From contig JAEVZE010000368.1 in assembly GCA_023392395.1 (NCBI GenBank), forward strand, positions 1 through 5,631: DNA of 5,631 nucleotides, given 5' to 3'. The stretch is from Bacillota bacterium (GTDB lineage Bacteria; Bacillota; Clostridia; Christensenellales; Aristaeellaceae). Position numbers and translations under genes: made by a program. Each line of letters opens with the position of its first letter. Within the stretch, counting starts at the first letter, position 1. Positions 1 through 3,265 of the stretch are shown here, one piece after another. Below the pieces are notes generated by a model. That model was not told where the DNA came from and ran no database searches. It saw only the letters and a list, made by a program, of their open reading frames with translations.

Positions 1-374
1 AAATTCGCCGGCACGTAGATGCCGCCGTACTTGACCGCCGCCGACAGGCCGAAGGCGTGGTCGTCCTCGTTGATGGTGCCGCCCACCGCGCACAGCGAGT
101 TGTGGCAGTTGGTCAGCGCGTAGGGCATCGGGAAGCGCTTCATGCCGCTGGCACGGGCGGTCTGCACGATGCCGACATAGGTGATGTCGTGGGAGATCAG
201 GCTGTCAAAGCGCAGGTGCATCAGGCCGTCATTTCGTTTGAGCCCCGCGCTGTGGGCGCGCAGGATTCGCCCCGCGATGGTGCGGGAACGCGCTTCCCCG
301 GAGGGCGTCTGGTTGGCCGCAATCTCCGGGCGGCCGCCGCGCCAAACGGCGCCGGCAGCGGTGAATTTCGGCAT
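1..374 (-). CDS. Aconitase-family hydratase, N-terminal part (runs off left edge)
   Basis: Read on the minus strand from ATG 374-372, 124 codons stay open to the window edge. The best anchor is residues 85-106 (YALTNCHNSLC, then AVGGTINEDDH), followed by FGLSAAVKYGGIYVPAN. I recognise this block from clostridial proteins annotated simply as hydratase, of the aconitase / 3-isopropylmalate dehydratase large-subunit superfamily. Family members normally bind a 4Fe-4S cluster and move a hydroxyl group on a tricarboxylate or related acid; the cluster cysteines and most of the protein lie outside the window. Cys90 and Cys95 are visible but I cannot assign a role. The start is supported by GGAGG (complement of 383-387) eight bases upstream. 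The gene is divergent from citrate synthase, so a role as the aconitase step (citrate to isocitrate) is a reasonable inference. Its sequence does not look like classical AcnA or AcnB, so the substrate is uncertain. Confidence 0.75.
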   Translation of the reverse strand, partial: MPKFTAAGAVWRGGRPEIAANQTPSGEARSRTIAGRILRAHSAGLKRNDGLMHLRFDSLISHDITYVGIVQTARASGMKRFPMPYALTNCHNSLCAVGGTINEDDHAFGLSAAVKYGGIYVPAN

Positions 375-404
375 GGGTCATTCCTCCACATGGCGTTTTG
401 CAAC

Positions 405-434
405 AGTATACAACAGGTAGGCCGCAAAATGCAA
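405..434 (-). promoter_or_regulatory. Candidate sigma-A promoter of the hydratase gene
   Basis: Reading the minus strand, TTGCAT (434-429) and TATACT (410-405) are separated by 18 bases. The expected transcript start is near 398, giving a leader of about 25 bases that contains the GGAGG ribosome binding site. The -10 matches consensus at five of six positions and the -35 at three of six. The -10 box sits inside a direct repeat, CAACAG-TATA-CAACAG (401-416, plus-strand reading), where a regulator could compete with polymerase. The -35 hexamer is identical to the one proposed for the divergent citrate synthase promoter. Confidence 0.45.
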
Positions 435-510
435 GACGCTGCAGGATTACGTTTTCGGTTGTGCAAGCTGACGTCCAGGATTGTACCCACAGTTGAGTTT
501 TTGAAATTTT

Positions 511-537
511 CCGTTAAAAGGCTTGCATATTTAACGG
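511..537. promoter_or_regulatory. Inverted repeat, candidate operator at the citrate synthase promoter
   Basis: CCGTTAAA (511-518) is followed after 11 bases by its exact reverse complement TTTAACGG (530-537). The spacer holds the proposed -35 hexamer TTGCAT (523-528) of the citrate synthase promoter. The half-site centres are 19 bases apart, a spacing suited to a dimeric regulator on roughly one face of the helix. The spacer is long and AT-rich, so as an RNA or DNA hairpin it would be weak; an operator is the better reading. No known binding motif is recognised: it does not fit the CcpC box (ATAA-N7-TTAT). Confidence 0.4.
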
Positions 538-551
538 CCGTGCGCTATAAT
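523..551 (+). promoter_or_regulatory. Candidate sigma-A promoter of citrate synthase
   Basis: TTGCAT (523-528) and a perfect TATAAT (546-551) are separated by 17 bases. Transcription would start near 558, leaving a leader of about 37 bases before the ATG. The stretch upstream (about 493-519) is rich in A and T and could serve as an UP element. The -35 matches consensus at only three of six positions, so activation or repression through the surrounding dyad is plausible. Confidence 0.6.
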
Positions 552-594
552 CGCCAAAAGCCAATGGGGGCCGCAAGGCTGCAAGGAGGATACC

Positions 595-1962
595 ATGCAG
601 TATATTCAGCAGCAGGAGCTTCGGGAGTACGTCCGGCAGTTTTGCGAGGATATCCGACAGAGCTACTATATCGATCCCAAGCAGTTCGAGCTTCAAAACG
701 TCAAGCGCGGCCTGCGCAATTCCGATGGCACCGGCGTCATGGCGGGCGTCACCACCATCGGCAGCGTGCAGGGCTATCAGATGATTGACGGTGCGCCGGT
801 ACCCATGCGCGGCCACCTGTATTACCGCGGCATCGACATTAACGACATCATCGCGGCGCACGCGAAAAACAACGTCTTCGGCTACGAAGAGGTCAGCTAT
901 CTGCTTTTAATCGGAAAGCTGCCCAACCGCACGCAGCTGGATCAGTACCTGCGCGCGCTGGCGGTAGCCCGGAGGCTGCCCGACGGCTTCACCGAGGATA
1001 TGATCCTGAAGGCGCCCAGCAAGAACGTGATGAACAAGCTCTCCCGCGCGGTGCTGGCGCTCTATTCCTACGACCCCAACCCGGACGACACGTCGATTGA
1101 AAACGTGGTGCGCCAATCGATGGAGCTGACGGCGCGGCTGCCGGTCATCGTAGCCCACGCCTACGCCACCAAGAAGCATTACTACGACGGCGAATCGCTC
1201 TACCTGCACGTGCCACAGGAGCACATGTCACTGGCGGAAAACTTCCTGCACATGCTGCGCAGGGACAATCAGTTTACGCCGGAAGAGGCGCACCTGCTGG
1301 ACCTGATGCTCACCATGCACGCGGAGCACGGCGGCGGCAACAACTCGGCTTTCACCTGCCGCGTGCTGTCCTCCACCGGCACCGACACCTACGGCGCGAT
1401 CTCCGGCGCGATCTCTTCCCTGAAAGGCCCGCTGCACGGCGGCGCAAACCAGAAGGTGATGGAGATGTTCCAGGACGTCCGCAAAAACGCGGTCGATTCG
1501 GGAAAGGACGGCTCCGTGGCCGACTACCTGCGCCTCGTGCGCGACAAGAAGGCGGGCGACGGATCCGGCAAGATCTACGGCCTGGGCCACGCGGTCTACA
1601 CCGTGGACGATCCCCGCGCGATCCTGCTCAAGAAGTACGCGCACGACATGGCGGTCAAGACCGGGTTCGACGAGGACTTTGACCTGATGGAGCGCATCGA
1701 GCGCATGGGCATCGAGGTGCTCAATGAAAAGCTCGAGGGCCGCAAGACCATGTGCGCCAATGTGGACATGTATTCCGGCCTCGTCTACCGGATGCTGGGC
1801 ATCCCGGACGAACTGTTTACGCCGCTGTTCGCCACCGCCCGCATCGCCGGCTGGTGCGCGCACCGCATCGAAGAGCTCCTGACCGGCGGCCGCATCATGC
1901 GCCCCGCCTACCGCGCGGTGCCGCAGGACGCGTCGTACATCCCGATCGGGGAGCGGGATTAA
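595..1962 (+). CDS. Citrate synthase
   Basis: This 455-residue protein condenses oxaloacetate and acetyl-CoA to citrate in the cytoplasm, the entry step of the citric acid cycle and of 2-oxoglutarate/glutamate synthesis. The family catalytic elements are all present: MHAEHGGGNNSAFT at 241-254 with His245 matching the first active-site histidine, GPLHGGAN at 278-285, GLGHAVYTVDDPR at 329-341 with His332 as the oxaloacetate-binding histidine, and NVDMYSG at 389-395 with Asp391 as the catalytic aspartate. An arginine near the C terminus (ARIAGWCAHRIEEL) also fits. The length is a little above the roughly 430 of the E. coli enzyme, and the N-terminal 60 or so residues resemble clostridial members. 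The start is set by AAGGAGG at 583-589, five bases before the ATG. Activity toward propionyl-CoA (2-methylcitrate synthase) cannot be excluded, but no prpB/prpD-type partner is visible. The gene is divergent from the hydratase. Confidence 0.95.
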   Translation: MQYIQQQELREYVRQFCEDIRQSYYIDPKQFELQNVKRGLRNSDGTGVMAGVTTIGSVQGYQMIDGAPVPMRGHLYYRGIDINDIIAAHAKNNVFGYEEVSYLLLIGKLPNRTQLDQYLRALAVARRLPDGFTEDMILKAPSKNVMNKLSRAVLALYSYDPNPDDTSIENVVRQSMELTARLPVIVAHAYATKKHYYDGESLYLHVPQEHMSLAENFLHMLRRDNQFTPEEAHLLDLMLTMHAEHGGGNNSAFTCRVLSSTGTDTYGAISGAISSLKGPLHGGANQKVMEMFQDVRKNAVDSGKDGSVADYLRLVRDKKAGDGSGKIYGLGHAVYTVDDPRAILLKKYAHDMAVKTGFDEDFDLMERIERMGIEVLNEKLEGRKTMCANVDMYSGLVYRMLGIPDELFTPLFATARIAGWCAHRIEELLTGGRIMRPAYRAVPQDASYIPIGERD

Positions 1963-1997
1963 GCCTCAGGTAATTCGAATTTCCAATATCTTGCAAG

Positions 1998-2015
1998 GCC
2001 GGACAAATGTCCGGC
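1998..2015 (+). repeat. Hairpin, upstream copy of the GCCGGAC palindrome
   Basis: GCCGGAC (1998-2004) pairs with GTCCGGC (2009-2015) around an AAAT loop, 36 bases after the citrate synthase stop. No T-run follows (the next bases are TCTGAG), so it is a poor intrinsic terminator by itself and may act as a 3'-end stabilising or processing structure. It matches the 2219-2236 hairpin at every position but one (A or G, the first loop base). Confidence 0.75.
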
Positions 2016-2020
2016 TCTGA

Positions 2021-2050
2021 GCATCGAAAACCCTACGGATTCTTCGATGC
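2021..2050 (+). repeat. Hairpin with a competing alternative pairing
   Basis: GCATCGAA (2021-2028) is the exact reverse complement of TTCGATGC (2043-2050), with a 14-base loop. The loop sequence CCCTACG (2031-2037) can instead pair with CGTAAGGG (2050-2057), with one bulged A. The two folds share position 2050 and leave no linker for a pseudoknot, so they look mutually exclusive. Confidence 0.5.
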
Positions 2051-2066
2051 GTAAGGGAAAGACTGC

Positions 2067-2104
2067 GTGCGCCTGAAATCCCGCGGTATTTCCGGGCGGC
2101 GCAC
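2067..2104 (+). repeat. Hairpin with internal bulge
   Basis: GTGCGCC (2067-2073) pairs with GGCGCAC (2098-2104). Inside this, GAAAT (2075-2079) pairs with ATTTC (2088-2092) over the loop CCCGCGGT, leaving CGGGC (2093-2097) bulged; CCCG (2080-2083) with CGGG (2093-2096) is an alternative inner pairing. Confidence 0.5.
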
Positions 2105-2118
2105 TGACGGATGGAATT

Positions 2119-2154
2119 GTTTGTTCTCCCAATGTGTGCACTGGGAGAACAAAC
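2119..2154 (+). repeat. Perfect 13-bp hairpin
   Basis: GTTTGTTCTCCCA (2119-2131) is the exact reverse complement of TGGGAGAACAAAC (2142-2154), around a ten-base loop ATGTGTGCAC. This is the longest perfect stem in the window and is very unlikely by chance at this spacing. No T-run follows, so it is not a standard terminator. Confidence 0.8.
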
Positions 2155-2155
2155 G

Positions 2156-2184
2156 CATTTCCGGCGCACTGGTCGCCGGAAATG
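2156..2184 (+). repeat. Perfect 11-bp hairpin
   Basis: CATTTCCGGCG (2156-2166) is the exact reverse complement of CGCCGGAAATG (2174-2184), around the loop CACTGGT. It begins one base after the preceding 13-bp hairpin ends, so the two stems could stack coaxially in an RNA. Confidence 0.8.
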
Positions 2185-2216
2185 ATGGAATGTCTTCGGG
2201 ATTTGTTGATGGTCTG

Positions 2217-2242
2217 AGGCCGGACGAATGTCCGGCTTTTTT
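2217..2242 (+). terminator. Intrinsic terminator downstream of citrate synthase
   Basis: GCCGGAC (2219-2225), loop GAAT, GTCCGGC (2230-2236), then six T (2237-2242): a GC-rich stem followed directly by a U-tract. It is the first good rho-independent terminator after the citrate synthase stop, 256 bases downstream, so the citrate synthase mRNA would carry the folded region as a long 3' UTR. A weaker CCCC/GGGG hairpin at 2267-2278 follows, with only a broken T-run after it. Confidence 0.8.
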
Positions 2243-2294
2243 ATTGGATATTTATGAATCTTTTGGCCCCACCTGGGGTTATTTCCGCCTTTTC

Positions 2295-2323
2295 TTGACA
2301 GATTTCCCATCATCGTCTATAAT
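2295..2323 (+). promoter_or_regulatory. Perfect-consensus sigma-A promoter of the glycosyltransferase gene
   Basis: TTGACA (2295-2300) and TATAAT (2318-2323) match the housekeeping consensus at all twelve positions with the optimal 17-base spacer. Transcription should start near 2330, giving a leader of about 25 bases that contains the ribosome binding site. Nothing operator-like overlaps it, so strong constitutive transcription is expected. Confidence 0.85.
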
Positions 2324-2354
2324 TTATTCGGTCATTTGAAGCGGAGGTGCGCAG

Positions 2355-3191
2355 ATGCTGTACGTGGAACCGCTGGGCGGGCTGTGCAACCGGATGCGCA
2401 CCATCGCTTCCTTTTATACCGCGGCGCGGGAGACGGGCCGAACGCTGACCGTGGTCTGGCTGCGCGACGCGGGAATGAACTGCCCGTGCGCGCGGCTTTT
2501 TGCACTGCCGGGTGACGTGACGGTGGTGGAGGGTCCCTTCGTATCCAAGCCGGTCATGCGCCTTCGCAGCATCAGCCGCAAGCTTACCCATCGCGCTTCC
2601 GGAAGACGCTTTGACCGGACGGTGGAGAACTGGGAGGCCAAGAAGGCGCTCACCCCGGAATCGGTCCGGGCGCTGAAGGGCAAGAGCCTGTACGCCTCCA
2701 GCTGCTACAGCCTGGAGAGCGAATACGAAAAGTACGACTGCGCCATCTTCAAGCCCGCGCCGGACATTCAGAAGCTGGCGGACGGGGTGACGAAGCGCTT
2801 TCCTGCCAACTGCGTGGGCGTGCACATCCGCAGGACCGACAACGTTCAGTCCATTGAGGCAAGCCGGACGGCGGACTTTGTGGAACGCATGCGGCGCGAG
2901 GTGGAGGCCGATCCGGAGGTGGGCTTCTTTCTGGCCACCGACTCTCCGGAGGAGGAGCGCCAGCTGAAAGCGAAATTCCCCAGGCGCATCCTGACCTATG
3001 AAAAACGGTCGCTCCAGCGGGACAGCGAGCAGGGCATCGTCGACGCCTACGTGGACTACCTGTGCCTCTCCCGTACCCGTAAAATCTACGGCAGTTTCTA
3101 CAGTTCGTTTTCGCGCTGCGCCGCCGCGCTATACGGGATTGAACTTGAGATTGTTACGGAGGACGTCAAACTTAACAATAAGCCTCTATGA
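2355..3191 (+). CDS. Putative fucosyltransferase-like glycosyltransferase
   Basis: This 278-residue protein has features of the GDP-fucose-dependent superfamily that includes alpha-1,2 (GT11), alpha-1,6/NodZ (GT23) and protein O-fucosyltransferases. The N terminus has a glycine-rich GGLCNRMR (8-15), comparable to the GGLGNQ element of GT11. VGVHIRRTDN (154-163) matches the HxRRxD motif that contacts the GDP-sugar, with His157, Arg159, Arg160 and Asp162. FFLATDSPEEE (191-201) and GSFYSSFSR (246-254) fit the second and third conserved segments. No signal peptide or membrane segment is visible, so it should act in the cytoplasm on a lipid-linked or nucleotide-linked glycan. The start is supported by GGAGGTG at 2343-2349. 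It has its own promoter, and its stop at 3189-3191 lies 74 bases before the dikinase gene. The donor sugar and acceptor are inferred from the superfamily only. Confidence 0.65.
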   Translation: MLYVEPLGGLCNRMRTIASFYTAARETGRTLTVVWLRDAGMNCPCARLFALPGDVTVVEGPFVSKPVMRLRSISRKLTHRASGRRFDRTVENWEAKKALTPESVRALKGKSLYASSCYSLESEYEKYDCAIFKPAPDIQKLADGVTKRFPANCVGVHIRRTDNVQSIEASRTADFVERMRREVEADPEVGFFLATDSPEEERQLKAKFPRRILTYEKRSLQRDSEQGIVDAYVDYLCLSRTRKIYGSFYSSFSRCAAALYGIELEIVTEDVKLNNKPL

Positions 3192-3208
3192 AAACCATAT
3201 CCACGAGG

Positions 3209-3214
3209 TATAAT
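3209..3214 (+). promoter_or_regulatory. Candidate -10 box for the pyruvate phosphate dikinase gene
   Basis: A perfect TATAAT lies 51 bases before the dikinase ATG, predicting a start near 3221 and a leader of about 45 bases. The matching -35 position (CTATGA, 3186-3191, 17 bases upstream) is poor and overlaps the glycosyltransferase stop codon. Either an activator helps here or read-through from the strong upstream promoter contributes, since no terminator is visible between the two genes. Confidence 0.45.
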
Positions 3215-3265
3215 ATTCGGTGCGGTTGTAAAAAGATGAGAGTTATCAAGGTAAGGGGGAGTAAC

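Larger units (their letters stand above)
1985..2252. repeat. Densely folded intergenic element with imperfect terminal inverted repeats
   Basis: This part of the 392-base gap between citrate synthase and the glycosyltransferase has no convincing reading frame but is packed with inverted repeats. The outer arms are complementary to each other: AATATC (1985-1990) with GATATT (2247-2252), the two GCCGGAC palindromes (1998-2015 and 2219-2236), and CTCTGAGCATC (2015-2025) with GATGGTCTGAG (2208-2218) at nine of eleven positions, fading out through AAA/TTT and CCC/GGG matches to about 2033 and 2198. Inside lie hairpins at 2021-2050, 2067-2104, 2119-2154 and 2156-2184. It could be a structured 3' UTR or small RNA released from the citrate synthase transcript, or a MITE-like mobile element of about 240-270 bases. 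I do not recognise a named RNA family. Confidence 0.5.

Noticed and set aside
57..788. Open plus-strand frame of 243 codons running through the hydratase, the divergent promoter region and the start of citrate synthase.
   Set aside because: It crosses two promoters and overlaps two recognisable genes in other frames; the translation has no family resemblance.
1228..1863. Open minus-strand frame of 211 codons opposite citrate synthase.
   Set aside because: It is antisense to conserved citrate synthase sequence, with biased composition and no supported start or domain.
2119..2154. Integron attC site.
   Set aside because: The stem is a perfect palindrome lacking the GTTRRRY/RYYYAAC core-site arrangement and the extrahelical bases typical of attC, and no integrase or cassette gene is present.
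1998..2236. CRISPR array.
   Set aside because: There are only two copies of the palindrome, about 220 bases apart, without regular spacers and with no cas genes.
2267..2278. A CCCC/GGGG hairpin followed by TTATTT as a second terminator.
   Set aside because: The stem has only four or five pairs and the T-run is interrupted; at best it is a weak backup, so it is not called separately.
2067..2339. Small open frames through the structured intergenic element on both strands (60-115 codons).
   Set aside because: They run through perfect hairpins, the terminator and the next promoter, and show no ribosome binding site or recognisable protein sequence.
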